Shown in pieces: positions 37,033 through 47,015 of a stretch of DNA of 54,802 bases. Position 1 is the stretch's first letter, and each line of letters starts with the position of its first letter. A model generated the notes under the pieces. It was not told where the DNA came from. It saw only the letters and a list, made by a program, of their open reading frames with translations, and searched no databases. The stretch is from positions 1 to 54,802 of the forward strand of contig JANYGK010000056.1 in assembly GCA_025362395.1 (NCBI GenBank), written 5' to 3'. A program made the position numbers and the translations under genes. This stretch comes from Bacteroidota bacterium. GTDB lineage: Bacteria; Bacteroidota; Bacteroidia; B-17B0; Aurantibacillaceae.

Positions 37033-37040
37033 TAAATTTG
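37033..37040 (+). promoter_or_regulatory. -7 promoter box of the TPR gene
   Basis: TAAATTTG matches TAnnTTTG exactly, 27 bases before the ATG at 37068 and on the strand opposite the glmM promoter. No TTG at the normal -33 spacing was found. Confidence 0.45.
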
Positions 37041-37067
37041 TGGATAATAAAGAATAAGGATTTTTGT

Positions 37068-38483
37068 ATGAGTGAATTTGATGGAGAAGGCTTAAGTAAT
37101 CAGGATTTTGAGAAGAGTTTAAAACGATTTGAAGAAATGATTTCCGGTGGCGAGCATCAGTTTTTTGATGCGGATGAGTTGGAGGAAATTATTGATTATT
37201 ATATGCAGTGGTTTAATTTGGAGCTTGCTAAAAAAGCGCTCGATTTTGCCATGGAACATTATCCTTATTCCGGCCCCTTAAAAATAAAACTGGCGCAATA
37301 TTTATCTTCTCAACACAATACCCGCGACGCTTTAAATTTACTGAATGACATAGAACCTGTAGAAAGTAATAACAGTGAACTTTATATGACACGCGGTTAT
37401 ATATACAGCCAGATAGGGTTAAGCGAGCAGGCTATAGAAAATTATAAAAAAGCGTTGCCTTTATCGCAATATAAGGATGAAGTGTATGTGGCAATAGGTA
37501 TTGAATTTTTAAATGATGATAAAGCGGAAGATGCCTTATACTATTTGAAAAAAGCTATAAAAATTAATTCTGAAAATGATGTAGCGTTAAATGAATTGTC
37601 GCTATGCTTTGAAATGACGGGCAAAAGCGAAGAAGCTATTTCTTTTTACGAAACGTATATTGAAGATAAGCCGTACAATCATTTTGCCTGGTTTAACTTA
37701 GGCATCAGCTATAACCGTTTGGGCTTGTATGAAAAAGCGATTGATGCTTATGATTACGCCATTGCCATAAAAGACAATTTTTCTTCCGCTTATTTTAATA
37801 AGGCTAATTCGTTGGCTCAGTTGGATCGTTACGAAGATGCCATTGAAGTTTACAGGGAAACGTTTAAACACGAAGAGCCTGATGCAAGCACCTACTATTA
37901 TATTGGTGAATGCTACGAAAATTTAACGCAGTACGAAGAGGCTTTGGTAAATTATAACAGGGCTATAAAGCTGGATGCAGCTCATGCGGATGCATGGTTG
38001 GGTTTAGGTATTGTATTGGATTACCAAAACCGAATAACGGAAAGCATCCATTATATAAAAAAAGCGATTGAAATAAACCCCAATGTGGCCGAGTATTGGT
38101 ACGTGTTTGGAGAGGTGCAGCACAAGCTTGGTTTTTTAGAGGAAGCCGCCTCTGCCTACCAACGTGTTATTGAATTAGGTTATAACGAATTTGATATTTA
38201 CATTGATTACGCTAAACTGCTTTATGAAGGAGGGTATTATAAAGATTGTGAAAAAACATTGTCGGAAGGAATACAGAAATTTCCTGAATCGCCTGAGTTA
38301 TTTTACAGGATGAGCGGTCTGCAAATGGAACTCGGAAAAAAACAGGAAGGATTGGTGTTTTTAGAAAATGCCTTAGAGTTGAATTACGATAAACACACTG
38401 AACTGCTTGAATACTTACCCGTATTGGAACAAGACCTGACGGTAATGCAACTGATACAGTCCTTTAAAAATAAACCACTATAA
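37068..38483 (+). CDS. Cytoplasmic tetratricopeptide-repeat protein
   Basis: From the ATG at 37068 the protein has 471 residues, no signal peptide and no membrane segment. The first 60 residues are acidic (MSEFDGEGLSNQDFEKSL); thereafter about eleven TPR units follow (for example SEQAIENYKKALPLS; AEDALYYLKKAIKI; YEKAIDAYDYAIAI; YEEALVNYNRAIKL). It probably serves as a protein-binding scaffold. It lies 9 bases before the phosphosulfolactate synthase homologue, so the two are cotranscribed. The earlier TTG at 37038 overlaps the promoter and was not used. Confidence 0.88.
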   Translation: MSEFDGEGLSNQDFEKSLKRFEEMISGGEHQFFDADELEEIIDYYMQWFNLELAKKALDFAMEHYPYSGPLKIKLAQYLSSQHNTRDALNLLNDIEPVESNNSELYMTRGYIYSQIGLSEQAIENYKKALPLSQYKDEVYVAIGIEFLNDDKAEDALYYLKKAIKINSENDVALNELSLCFEMTGKSEEAISFYETYIEDKPYNHFAWFNLGISYNRLGLYEKAIDAYDYAIAIKDNFSSAYFNKANSLAQLDRYEDAIEVYRETFKHEEPDASTYYYIGECYENLTQYEEALVNYNRAIKLDAAHADAWLGLGIVLDYQNRITESIHYIKKAIEINPNVAEYWYVFGEVQHKLGFLEEAASAYQRVIELGYNEFDIYIDYAKLLYEGGYYKDCEKTLSEGIQKFPESPELFYRMSGLQMELGKKQEGLVFLENALELNYDKHTELLEYLPVLEQDLTVMQLIQSFKNKPL

Positions 38484-38492
38484 TTAAAAACT

Positions 38493-39284
38493 ATGCCAAA
38501 TTACAATGTAAGCTTGTCTCATTTACCCCAACGAACCGAACGGCCTCGTGAAAGCGGTTTAACTATGGTAATGGATAAGGGAATCAGTTTAAAACAAGCC
38601 GAAGATTTTGTAGAAAGTTACTCAGACTATGTTGATTTTATGAAGCTTGGTTTTGGAACATCCGTTGTTTCAAAACAGGTAAAAGAAAAAATTAAAATTT
38701 ATCAAAATGCAGGCCTCAAAACGTATTTAGGCGGTACGTTGTTTGAAGCTTTTGTAGCACGCGGTAAATTTGATGAATATCAAAAATTCATTGAATCTTA
38801 CGGGTTGGATACTGCGGAGGTGAGCGACGGGAGCATTAATATGGACCACGACAGCAAATGTGAATTTATCAGCAAGCTGTCAAAAAACTTTACGGTGCTG
38901 TCGGAAGTAGGCTCTAAAGAAGAAGGCATTATTATACACCCTGCTAAATGGGTGAGTATGATGAAAGCTGAATTGGAAGCCGGTTCTTTTAAAGTAATTG
39001 CGGAAGCAAGAGAAAGCGGAACGGTTGGTATTTTTCATAAAAACGGAAGCGCGCATTCTATGCTGATTACCCGTATTACCAATAAAATTAAGCCGACAGA
39101 TATTATTTGGGAAACCCCTCAGAAAGCACAGCAGGTATATTTTATTAATTTATTTGGTGCCAATGTAAACGTTGGCAACATTAGTGTAGACGATGTTATT
39201 CCTTTAGAAACCTTACGTTTGGGTTTACGCGGCGATACCTTTTTTAATTATTTACCGGAAGATACAAAAGATAAAACTTTTTAG
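38493..39284 (+). CDS. comA: Phosphosulfolactate synthase-like protein (ComA family)
   Basis: The 263-residue protein matches the ComA family throughout: RTERPRESGLTMVMDKG, YVDFMKLGFGTSVV, YLGGTLFEAF, EVSDGSINM, VLSEVGSK, VIAEARESG, IWETPQKAQQVYFI, and LRLGLRGDTF. In methanogens ComA joins sulfite to phosphoenolpyruvate, making phosphosulfolactate for coenzyme M; the fold is a TIM barrel. Bacteroidota lack coenzyme M, so the product may feed sulfolactate, cysteate or sulfonolipid metabolism (inference). No other sulfonate gene is nearby. It is preceded by the TPR gene and followed by a rhodanese 39 bases on. Confidence 0.88.
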   Translation: MPNYNVSLSHLPQRTERPRESGLTMVMDKGISLKQAEDFVESYSDYVDFMKLGFGTSVVSKQVKEKIKIYQNAGLKTYLGGTLFEAFVARGKFDEYQKFIESYGLDTAEVSDGSINMDHDSKCEFISKLSKNFTVLSEVGSKEEGIIIHPAKWVSMMKAELEAGSFKVIAEARESGTVGIFHKNGSAHSMLITRITNKIKPTDIIWETPQKAQQVYFINLFGANVNVGNISVDDVIPLETLRLGLRGDTFFNYLPEDTKDKTF

Positions 39285-39323
39285 TAAAAGACAAAACCAA
39301 AGAAAATATTTAATACAATACCT

Positions 39324-39626
39324 ATGAAAGAAATTACACCTAAAGAATTAAAACAATTAATGAATGAAAATAAAGATTTTCAGTTAATTGATGTGCGCGA
39401 AGAATATGAGTTTGATGAAGTAAATATAAACGGCGAACTGATACCGATGGGCGAAGTAATGGATAATATTGCTAAAATCTCAAAAGATAAGCAGGTAATA
39501 GTTCACTGTAGAAGCGGTAAACGCAGCGCAACGGTTATTGGCGCTTTAGAAAGCCAACACGCCTTTACTAATTTGTATAATTTAAAAGGTGGTATTTTAG
39601 CGTATATAGAGGAAGTAGGACTTTAG
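39324..39626 (+). CDS. Rhodanese-like domain protein
   Basis: The single-domain protein has 100 residues, with LIDVREEYEFDEVNI and the active-site loop C62-R-S-G-K-R-S that would carry a persulfide. The six-residue loop suits sulfur transfer rather than phosphatase activity. It has no signal peptide, so it acts in the cytoplasm. Placement after a sulfonate-forming enzyme may be meaningful or chance. Confidence 0.9.
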   Translation: MKEITPKELKQLMNENKDFQLIDVREEYEFDEVNINGELIPMGEVMDNIAKISKDKQVIVHCRSGKRSATVIGALESQHAFTNLYNLKGGILAYIEEVGL

Positions 39627-39717
39627 ATGGTTTAGTAATGAGTATTTCTTTTAATAATATTCCGCGCTAAAATTATTGATCATTAACATTAAAAAATAAA
39701 AACTATAGTTTCATTTT

Positions 39718-40353
39718 ATGATAGAGTTATTTAAACACATTTTACATTTAGATTTTGATTGGTTGTTTTCAAATTACGGAACGGCTATTTACGTAGTTTT
39801 ATTTTTAGTTATTTTTATTGAAACCGGCTTGGTAGCTATGCCTTTTTTACCCGGAGATTCACTTTTATTTACCGCGGGCTTATTTGCAAGAACGGGGCAT
39901 TTAAACATGTCTTATTTACTGATGTTATTATTTGTAGCGGCTGTGTTGGGCGATAATTGTAATTATTGGATAGGCAGAACCATCGGTATTAAAATTTTTG
40001 ATTTAAAGCTTAAGGGCAGGCCGTTGGTAAAAAGAGAATACCTTGATAAAACACATGAATTTTTTGAAAGACACGGAACTAAAGCTATCATTATGGCGCG
40101 CTTTGTGCCTTTTATAAGAACTTTTGCGCCCTTTGCGGCAGGCATCGGTAAAATGACCTATCGTAAATTTTTAAGCTTTGATATTTTAGGCGGTGCTTTA
40201 TGGATAGGCAGTTTAACAACAGCCGGTTATTTGTTGGGCAATGTGGAATTTATCAGAAAACATATTGATTTGGTTTGCCTTGGTATTATTGGTATTTCGG
40301 TGCTTCCGGTTTTAATTACAATGGTTAGGAATAAGATGGAAACAAAAGCTTAA
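39718..40353 (+). CDS. DedA family (VTT domain) membrane protein
   Basis: The 211-residue protein has about five hydrophobic segments and the DedA signature: ETGLVAMPFLPGDSLLF, GDNCNYWIGRTIG, FFERHGTKAIIMARFVPFIRTFAPFAAGIGKM. The Arg residues in ARFVPFIRTFAP are those needed in E. coli DedA proteins. The family acts in lipid scrambling or undecaprenyl-phosphate recycling. It ends the plus-strand series and is followed at once by a strong terminator. Confidence 0.93.
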   Translation: MIELFKHILHLDFDWLFSNYGTAIYVVLFLVIFIETGLVAMPFLPGDSLLFTAGLFARTGHLNMSYLLMLLFVAAVLGDNCNYWIGRTIGIKIFDLKLKGRPLVKREYLDKTHEFFERHGTKAIIMARFVPFIRTFAPFAAGIGKMTYRKFLSFDILGGALWIGSLTTAGYLLGNVEFIRKHIDLVCLGIIGISVLPVLITMVRNKMETKA

Positions 40354-40367
40354 TTCATTTATAGTTA

Positions 40368-40410
40368 AACAAGAAAGGAGCGAAATATTTCGCTCCTTTC
40401 TTGTTTTTTA
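40368..40410. terminator. Bidirectional intrinsic terminator between DedA and a T9SS cargo gene
   Basis: AACAAGAAAGGAGCGAAA (40368-40385) pairs perfectly over 18 bases with 40388-40405 around a 2-base spacer. The plus strand continues TTTTTTA; the minus strand continues TTTAACT. The site lies 14 bases after the DedA stop and next to the stop of the convergent gene (40420). Confidence 0.92.
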
Positions 40411-40419
40411 AACGCTTTA

Positions 40420-43400
40420 TTAATTTTTAACCAGCTTAGAATAATGAATAGATTTTGCTGAATTTGTCATTCTTAAAATATAGAAACCACTTGGGAGATC
40501 TGCAATGTTTATTTCAGTATCAACCATTTCATATACCAAACTCTCTTTTTTTACAGTTTTACCTTGTACATCAATAAATTCAATATATGCACCATCTGCT
40601 GCTTCAATATTATAACGGATGTTTATTTTATCTTTTGCAGGATTAGGATATACTGTAAATAATTCATCTTTATAATTTACTGTAGTAATACCTGTAGTAT
40701 GCACCGGATCTATAAAACTTATTCCGTCATAAAAATAGTCTAAAGAATCTGCTTGAGGAGCAATATTCATTGGGATCATTCTGGCAACCGGAACCCATGT
40801 ATTTGTATTTATTCCGGTGAAAAAATAATTACATAATTGAGCACCTCTGTAATCATTTAAATTATTTTGAAAGGTTCCTACCTGCATTGCACATGAAGCT
40901 GTAGAAGCTTTTGTATTTGATAACAACATGGTTACATTAGAATTCGAGTTTTGAATTCCATAATTTGCTTCTAAGTTAATAACATGAGCCGCATCAGTAT
41001 TTACATCAAAAGTTCCGGAAGATGAATTATTACTTACAAACGAGTTGTGATAGATTTCACGCGGGGATGTAGACGCTACTGCAGAAAAACTATTGTTCTC
41101 AAATCCGTATTGTCTGTAATTGTAAACAAAATTATTATATATTTTTGGTAATGGTACAGATACACTAACATTTTGATTATAGCAATAGATACCATTTTTT
41201 GAGTTTAAAACACAGTTGCTTCTAATTCCTACACTCGTAGCATTTGTATATGAACTGAAAAATCCTGAACCCATTAGTGTATTATTATAAGCTATACCTG
41301 TAGCATCGCGATTTGAATTTAATTCCATATCTACTCTGTTACAACTAATATCTATTGCTTCGTATGACGCTGCATAAATTCCATAATACCAGGATTTATT
41401 GATCGTGTTTTCTGTTACAAATAAATATTTATTTGTCTGACCATAAATACCATTAAAGTACATGCCAACTTCGCAGCCATTTACTTCATTTTGAGAAACC
41501 GTAATATATTTTGAACCATTACTGGAAATACCAATATTGGCAGTTGTTATGTTGGGTAAGGTTGTTAAGCCTGAATTCATCACATTAGAGTTGTATATTT
41601 TGTTGCCTTTTATTAAAACATTAGTAGCATAATTAATTAATACCTGAACTTTATTTCCTGGGGCAGAAGCCATATTGAAAAGATGCGACCAGGTAAATGA
41701 ATTATTTTCTACTGAAAGGTTTACATCATAGTTTCCGTAGATCCCAATTGAAAAATCAGTAAATTTATTATCAGTTATTGTCAATAGAGAATCACTCGTT
41801 GTGTAAATAGCACAAATTCGGGCATTGTTAATTCCCGTATTAGTAGTAAAAATAAAATCATTTTGACTAATTAAATCAAAGTAACTATTAGCGCTTGAAT
41901 ATAAACCATAAAATTCAGGAGATGTACCGGGATTTAACTGACTGGATACTGTATTGAATGGCAGATTTTTGTTGTCAACCATGTAAGTATTTCCTGTCAT
42001 TGAACGTTTGAATGAAATATTATTTAATGCTACCCCTCTTTGACAATCAGCAAAAAGATTGTTAGTGATTCGTAAGTCTAACATCATTTTAGTTCCGTTT
42101 GAATATCCTTCTAAAGATGTTTTGGCATTTTTAAAAGTACATTCATTTACCATTCCTGATGGAGGGGTTCCATTTGTTGAGTAGAAGGAAACTCCTCTCC
42201 AAACTTTATTAATATCACATGGTCTGAATACTGAGTTATTTGCACGGATCACAGCGCCATTTTTAAAATCAATACCGGCGGACTGACCAAAAACAACATC
42301 TACATTTGTTATATCGAGTGTAGCGCCATTATCAACGGTTACAATTACATTATCAGCAATATATATTTTATCATTCCAAACAGTATTGGCTGTAATTGTT
42401 ATGTTGTTTAGAATTTTATAATAGATCGGGTCTACAGATGCGATACATCCACAGCCTGTTGTTACTATAGATTGTTGAGCAGAAGCTGAACAGCCGGTAG
42501 TAGGATCAGTTACAATAAGTGTGATTATATATGTTCCCGCCGCCGCATACGCATGTGTTGGATTTTGTAAAGTGGATATTTGTCCATCCCCAAAATTCCA
42601 TTGATATGTTGCGCTTGGCAGATTAGACGCACCTGCATATGTTACGCTATATGAACATGGAGTGCCTGTTATAGAAATCAATACATTACCTAAAAACGAA
42701 CTAACGATGTTAGGAAGACCTAATGTGCAATAAGCTCCTGAGCTTAATGTAACTGCATTTTCTGTAAACATAGGGCTTGTTAAGGGAAAGGTATTTGGAG
42801 TAGCGATTTTCGCTAAATGGTCTCTTCCGGGTAATGTGATATACATATTACCATCTTTCGCTGTTTGCATAGCTCCTTGTGAATATAAACCCCAATTCAC
42901 ATTTGTATTTGACCCTGAAGGAGTATAGTTTATTATGCTTACAGAAGTAGAAGCATTTATATTAGTTGCATTTATATCATATTCTGCAATAGCGTAAGCA
43001 TGAAAATCAGCAACGTATAAATATTGGCTATTTGGGGAAAACTCTATACCATATACATTTGTTGATGGTAATGACGTACTATTTATAGTTTTAGGATTAG
43101 AAATAACACCTGTGGAGTTATTAAAATTAAAAACTTCAACAATACCTAATCCTAAAGATGCGTAAGCTAATTTTGTTCCATCGGGAGACACTTTCATATA
43201 ACCTAAAGTGTTAACATCATTTGAACTACCTCCGTAAGTACATGTAGAGCCAACACTTTGGCGTTGGCCTGAAAATAGTGTTTCACTTATACCATCATTA
43301 GTACTGCCACACCCAATACTCCAAACAACAAATGTACCGTTAGAACCAGTTTCTTGTGATATATGTGCTATTAACCAATATCCAATACCACCTGCTTTAG

Positions 43401-43929
43401 GTATGGCTGTTATTTTTTCTGCAAAGTGAGTAGGTGAAGCTATAGCGTAAGGCATAGGTAAGTTTTTAGCAGTTGATAGAACTGATCCTGCACTTGTCGA
43501 CATGTCAACAATATTGTACCTGATTAAATTTGATCCCCCCCACGCATCAACAGTAAAAACAAAATATTGAGTAGTACTTCCTGGTTTTGGTACAATAATT
43601 CCTGATTGTGTAGAGGAAGTGTTTCCCAGCAAACCCGTGCCATTAGTCATGGAAGCGTTTGTATTATTATATACTGTCTGACCATCTGTATAAAACAGTA
43701 AATTGCCGCTTTGATCACAAATAGAGGCAACACCTTCATTAGCCGAACCCGCACCACTATAATAGCCGTTAAGTGCGCTTGTACCATTTGTTGGTGTTGT
43801 TGTGTTGAAGTCGAGTTTTTCTTGATGGCCAAAACACCACACATTTCCCTGATTTTGCGAAATTGCTCCTAGGGAACATAATCCAATCATTGTTAGAAGT
43901 AGGTTAATCCTAAAGGTTTGTTTTTTCAT
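40420..43929 (-). CDS. Large T9SS cargo protein: propeller-like domain, PKD, parallel beta-helix
   Basis: The 1169-residue protein has a signal peptide (1-25, ending GAISQ). Residues about 25-410 look like a beta-propeller of surface proteins (VWCFGHQEKLDF; MKVSPDGTKLAYAS; GIEFSPNSQYLYVADF). A PKD domain follows near 430-490 (WNFGDGQISTLQNPTHAY). Residues 500-1000 are Asn-rich repeats of a right-handed parallel beta-helix (VFRPCDINKVWRG; NNLFADCQRG; NNSFTWSHLF). The end is a type A sorting domain (FTVYPNPAKDKINIRY ... SGFYILRMTN ... YSKLVKN). It could be an adhesin or polysaccharide-binding or -cleaving protein; catalytic residues were not identified. It is divergent from the sensor kinase. 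Confidence 0.88.
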   Translation of the reverse strand: MKKQTFRINLLLTMIGLCSLGAISQNQGNVWCFGHQEKLDFNTTTPTNGTSALNGYYSGAGSANEGVASICDQSGNLLFYTDGQTVYNNTNASMTNGTGLLGNTSSTQSGIIVPKPGSTTQYFVFTVDAWGGSNLIRYNIVDMSTSAGSVLSTAKNLPMPYAIASPTHFAEKITAIPKAGGIGYWLIAHISQETGSNGTFVVWSIGCGSTNDGISETLFSGQRQSVGSTCTYGGSSNDVNTLGYMKVSPDGTKLAYASLGLGIVEVFNFNNSTGVISNPKTINSTSLPSTNVYGIEFSPNSQYLYVADFHAYAIAEYDINATNINASTSVSIINYTPSGSNTNVNWGLYSQGAMQTAKDGNMYITLPGRDHLAKIATPNTFPLTSPMFTENAVTLSSGAYCTLGLPNIVSSFLGNVLISITGTPCSYSVTYAGASNLPSATYQWNFGDGQISTLQNPTHAYAAAGTYIITLIVTDPTTGCSASAQQSIVTTGCGCIASVDPIYYKILNNITITANTVWNDKIYIADNVIVTVDNGATLDITNVDVVFGQSAGIDFKNGAVIRANNSVFRPCDINKVWRGVSFYSTNGTPPSGMVNECTFKNAKTSLEGYSNGTKMMLDLRITNNLFADCQRGVALNNISFKRSMTGNTYMVDNKNLPFNTVSSQLNPGTSPEFYGLYSSANSYFDLISQNDFIFTTNTGINNARICAIYTTSDSLLTITDNKFTDFSIGIYGNYDVNLSVENNSFTWSHLFNMASAPGNKVQVLINYATNVLIKGNKIYNSNVMNSGLTTLPNITTANIGISSNGSKYITVSQNEVNGCEVGMYFNGIYGQTNKYLFVTENTINKSWYYGIYAASYEAIDISCNRVDMELNSNRDATGIAYNNTLMGSGFFSSYTNATSVGIRSNCVLNSKNGIYCYNQNVSVSVPLPKIYNNFVYNYRQYGFENNSFSAVASTSPREIYHNSFVSNNSSSGTFDVNTDAAHVINLEANYGIQNSNSNVTMLLSNTKASTASCAMQVGTFQNNLNDYRGAQLCNYFFTGINTNTWVPVARMIPMNIAPQADSLDYFYDGISFIDPVHTTGITTVNYKDELFTVYPNPAKDKINIRYNIEAADGAYIEFIDVQGKTVKKESLVYEMVDTEINIADLPSGFYILRMTNSAKSIHYSKLVKN

Positions 43930-44080
43930 AATTGATTTTTTTGATTTAATTTTTAAATTATTAATATCAGTAAATATTACATTTTTCGAGACGGTAATGT
44001 TATTAGTAATTTATTTTAGGATACTACCGTAAAAATGATTTATAGCACACAATGTTTTTTTTCTTGAATAGTATTTAAGT

Positions 44081-44088
44081 TACATTTG
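44081..44088 (+). promoter_or_regulatory. -7 promoter box of the sensor-kinase operon
   Basis: TACATTTG matches TAnnTTTG exactly and ends 5 bases before the ATG at 44094, so the transcript would be nearly leaderless. The nearest TTG (44064-44066) is only 14 bases upstream of the box, shorter than usual. Inverted arms ACGGTA (43991-43996) and TACCGT (44025-44030) lie farther upstream and could be an operator. Confidence 0.45.
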
Positions 44089-44093
44089 TATCT

Positions 44094-47015
44094 ATGAGTT
44101 GCAGAAAACTGATATATTTTTTTCTTTTTTCTTTTTTTTGGTTTTTAGGAAAAAGTCAAAAATTGGAATTTGATAATTATACCAGTAAACATGGATTAAT
44201 ATCCGATGATGTATATAAGATATTTCAGGATCATAAAGGCTATATCTGGCTTTTTACTGATTATGGAGCAATGAAATATAATGGGAAGAAATTCGAACAA
44301 ACACTCAAAAACATTCCCTTTAAAGAATCATTCATTTATTCGTTTTATGAAAATGATAAAGGGCAATTGTGGGTTGCAAATTCAAACGCTAAAATCTATG
44401 AAGTAAGAAACGATAGTGCATTTTTAATAAAAGGAACGGAAATAATTTCAGAGCAACTTAAAAAAAGTATTGCAGAGATTACGCAATTAGTTGTTGATGA
44501 CAGTTTAAATATATATGCTGTAACCAAACTATTTACCTATAAATTTCCAAAAAAAAATAATTACCTGAGAGGTGAAAAACTTAACTATCAATTAGACAAG
44601 GATACAATAGCGTATAATGTTATTTGTGTTAATAATGATCTTCTGCCTGAATATTTAGATGCTAAGAACAAACATTTAGGGGCTTATTTTTTGAACCACA
44701 ATACGATTAAAGTCAAGATAAAATGCTGTGATAATAAAGAAGAAATATTTGATATACCCAGCTCAGTTTTAACCGGTCCTAAGTTTTTCAAAAAATACGG
44801 AAGCAATATTTATATATGTTTTTATAATAAAATAGTAAAAATATGTTCCGATAAGTCCATCAAAGAAATTCCATTAAATTCGATCATCACAAGTTTTGTA
44901 AAGGATAAAAACGATCACTTGTGGGTGGGTTGTGTTAATAATGGATTATTTGAAATTGATCAGCATGACTCGATAGTGCATCATTACCTGAACGATAAAA
45001 CAGTTAATGAAGTTTTAATTGATTCTCAAAATGGACTTTGGTTATCAACCGAAGGCTTTGGTCTGTACCATTGTAAAGGGTCGAATACATATTATTATGA
45101 TAAGAATGAGCCACTTGGACTCCCTATCAGCTTAATGAAAAAAATAGATGATAAGATCTTTATTTTTAATAATCAGGGCGATCTGTTTATAGTTGAAAAA
45201 AACGGTTTAACGCAAGTTAAAAAAAGTAATGATATAGGTAGTGAACCATTAGATATAATTAAATACCATTCCCTGTATTTAATATCTTATAGGCATAAAA
45301 CAGAATATTTTGATCTTAAAAAAGGTGTAGTAAAAGTTATTGTTGCTACACAAAAAACTTTTTATGTTCCTTATCGCTACTCATTTATTGATAAGGATAC
45401 TTTGTTATTGGTTAGAAGAAATGGTTTGAGGAAAGTATATAATGATAGTTTGCTGCAAAAAATTGACTTTAATTTTAAAGTGTTTGATTGCATAGTAAGG
45501 GATGGAAAAATTATAATTACAACAGATGAAGGCCTTTATGAATATTATAACAATAAACTATCCCGGCCTGATCATTTTAAGATCACTCAGAAATGTGTTA
45601 TTTCAAAAATTGTAGAAGGCAAATTTGGTGATCTATGGTTTTGTTCAAAGGGCTATGGTTTATTTAAACTTACACCTAATAATGAATTGAAGCACTATAC
45701 GATTAATAATGGCTTACCAAGTAATATTATAAACGACATCAGTTTTAATAATGATCATAGCATTTTATTATCTACAAATATTGGTTTATTTCATAGCTGT
45801 AAATACAAAAAATGGATTCAGATCTATCAGGAACAAGTTGAGTCGGCTATACAGGATAAAAATGATGTATATTTTAGTACAAAAAACGGGTTAATAGTAT
45901 TTAAAGATATTAAACCCAATGAAGAACATCCAATATATTTTAATTTATCATCGTTATTTGTAAATGCAAAACTCTCAACTTCTAAACAGATAGAGCATCT
46001 AAAGCATGATCAGAATAATATAGAGTTTAATTTTGATGTTATTTCTTTTTCCTCCAATGTGTCTGATATTATTTATCAATTAAGCGGGTCAGCAAATAAT
46101 ATCGGTATTACCAAAAATCAGCAAATAATATTTCAGAACCTTGCGCCGGGTACTTATACTTTAACTGCGTCTCTCGTTGCAAATTATAATAAATCCAGTT
46201 CTATTGTTATCCCATTTGTTATAACTCCGGCATTTTGGCAAACTGTATTATTTAAGATTTTGGTTTTTATTATTATGTTTCTTTTGTGTTTTCTTATTTT
46301 CCGTATCACATTCAGATATTATAAAAATAAAGAGAATAGGGAAAATAAAATAGAAAAATTAATTATTGAATATAAATTAATTGCATTAAAGGCTCAGATC
46401 AATCCTCATTTTATGTCAAATTGCCTTACGGCAATCCAGCAACTGATAATTAGCAATAAAATAGACGAAGCCAATCAATATTTGGCTAAATTTAGTTTTT
46501 TGGTTAGGCAAGTACTGAATTTTTCCTCAAAAATGCTGGTGTCGTTAGCTGAAGAATTACAGATCACAAAATTAAATATTGAACTCGAACAATTACGGTT
46601 TGAAAATAAATTTGAATTCATTAGCGAAATAGATAAGGACATCGATCTTAAGAAAATTGTTGTACCACCTTTGATTTTTCAACCAATAATTGAAAACGCT
46701 ATATGGCATGGTTTATTACCTTTAAGAAATAAAAGAAAAGGTGTCTTGAGGATGAAAATCTATATTTTTAATCAATCCTTAATTATTGTTATTGAGGATA
46801 ATGGAGTTGGTAGGAGTACAAATACGGATGTGATCAGTAATCTAAAAGATTCAAAGGGAATGAATCTTATTAATCAAAGGATTCAAAGTTTAAATAATTT
46901 CTATAAAACTGATAATGGGAAATTATTATTTGAAGATTTATTTGATGATTCTGACAATCCTTTGGGTTCACGTATTACAATTACATTACCAATATTTAAT
47001 TCTAAAAAAGTATGA
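44094..47015 (+). CDS. Propeller-sensor histidine kinase of the LytS/YehU type
   Basis: The 973-residue protein has a signal peptide (about 1-21), then Reg_prop-like blades (GYIWLFTDYGAMKYNGK; GQLWVANSNAKIYEV; HLWVGCVNNGLFEID; GLWLSTEGFGLYHCK; GDLWFCSKGYGLFKL), a Y_Y_Y-like beta domain (about 640-710), one membrane helix (about 716-740, VFIIMFLLCFLIF), and a His_kinase domain whose phospho-acceptor is H772 (AQINPHFMSN). The ATP-binding part shows ENAIWHG and EDNGVG. The large periplasmic propeller probably reads an external ligand such as a carbohydrate. The stop overlaps the regulator start by 4 bases (ATGA), so the two form a pair. Confidence 0.92.
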   Translation: MSCRKLIYFFLFSFFWFLGKSQKLEFDNYTSKHGLISDDVYKIFQDHKGYIWLFTDYGAMKYNGKKFEQTLKNIPFKESFIYSFYENDKGQLWVANSNAKIYEVRNDSAFLIKGTEIISEQLKKSIAEITQLVVDDSLNIYAVTKLFTYKFPKKNNYLRGEKLNYQLDKDTIAYNVICVNNDLLPEYLDAKNKHLGAYFLNHNTIKVKIKCCDNKEEIFDIPSSVLTGPKFFKKYGSNIYICFYNKIVKICSDKSIKEIPLNSIITSFVKDKNDHLWVGCVNNGLFEIDQHDSIVHHYLNDKTVNEVLIDSQNGLWLSTEGFGLYHCKGSNTYYYDKNEPLGLPISLMKKIDDKIFIFNNQGDLFIVEKNGLTQVKKSNDIGSEPLDIIKYHSLYLISYRHKTEYFDLKKGVVKVIVATQKTFYVPYRYSFIDKDTLLLVRRNGLRKVYNDSLLQKIDFNFKVFDCIVRDGKIIITTDEGLYEYYNNKLSRPDHFKITQKCVISKIVEGKFGDLWFCSKGYGLFKLTPNNELKHYTINNGLPSNIINDISFNNDHSILLSTNIGLFHSCKYKKWIQIYQEQVESAIQDKNDVYFSTKNGLIVFKDIKPNEEHPIYFNLSSLFVNAKLSTSKQIEHLKHDQNNIEFNFDVISFSSNVSDIIYQLSGSANNIGITKNQQIIFQNLAPGTYTLTASLVANYNKSSSIVIPFVITPAFWQTVLFKILVFIIMFLLCFLIFRITFRYYKNKENRENKIEKLIIEYKLIALKAQINPHFMSNCLTAIQQLIISNKIDEANQYLAKFSFLVRQVLNFSSKMLVSLAEELQITKLNIELEQLRFENKFEFISEIDKDIDLKKIVVPPLIFQPIIENAIWHGLLPLRNKRKGVLRMKIYIFNQSLIIVIEDNGVGRSTNTDVISNLKDSKGMNLINQRIQSLNNFYKTDNGKLLFEDLFDDSDNPLGSRITITLPIFNSKKV

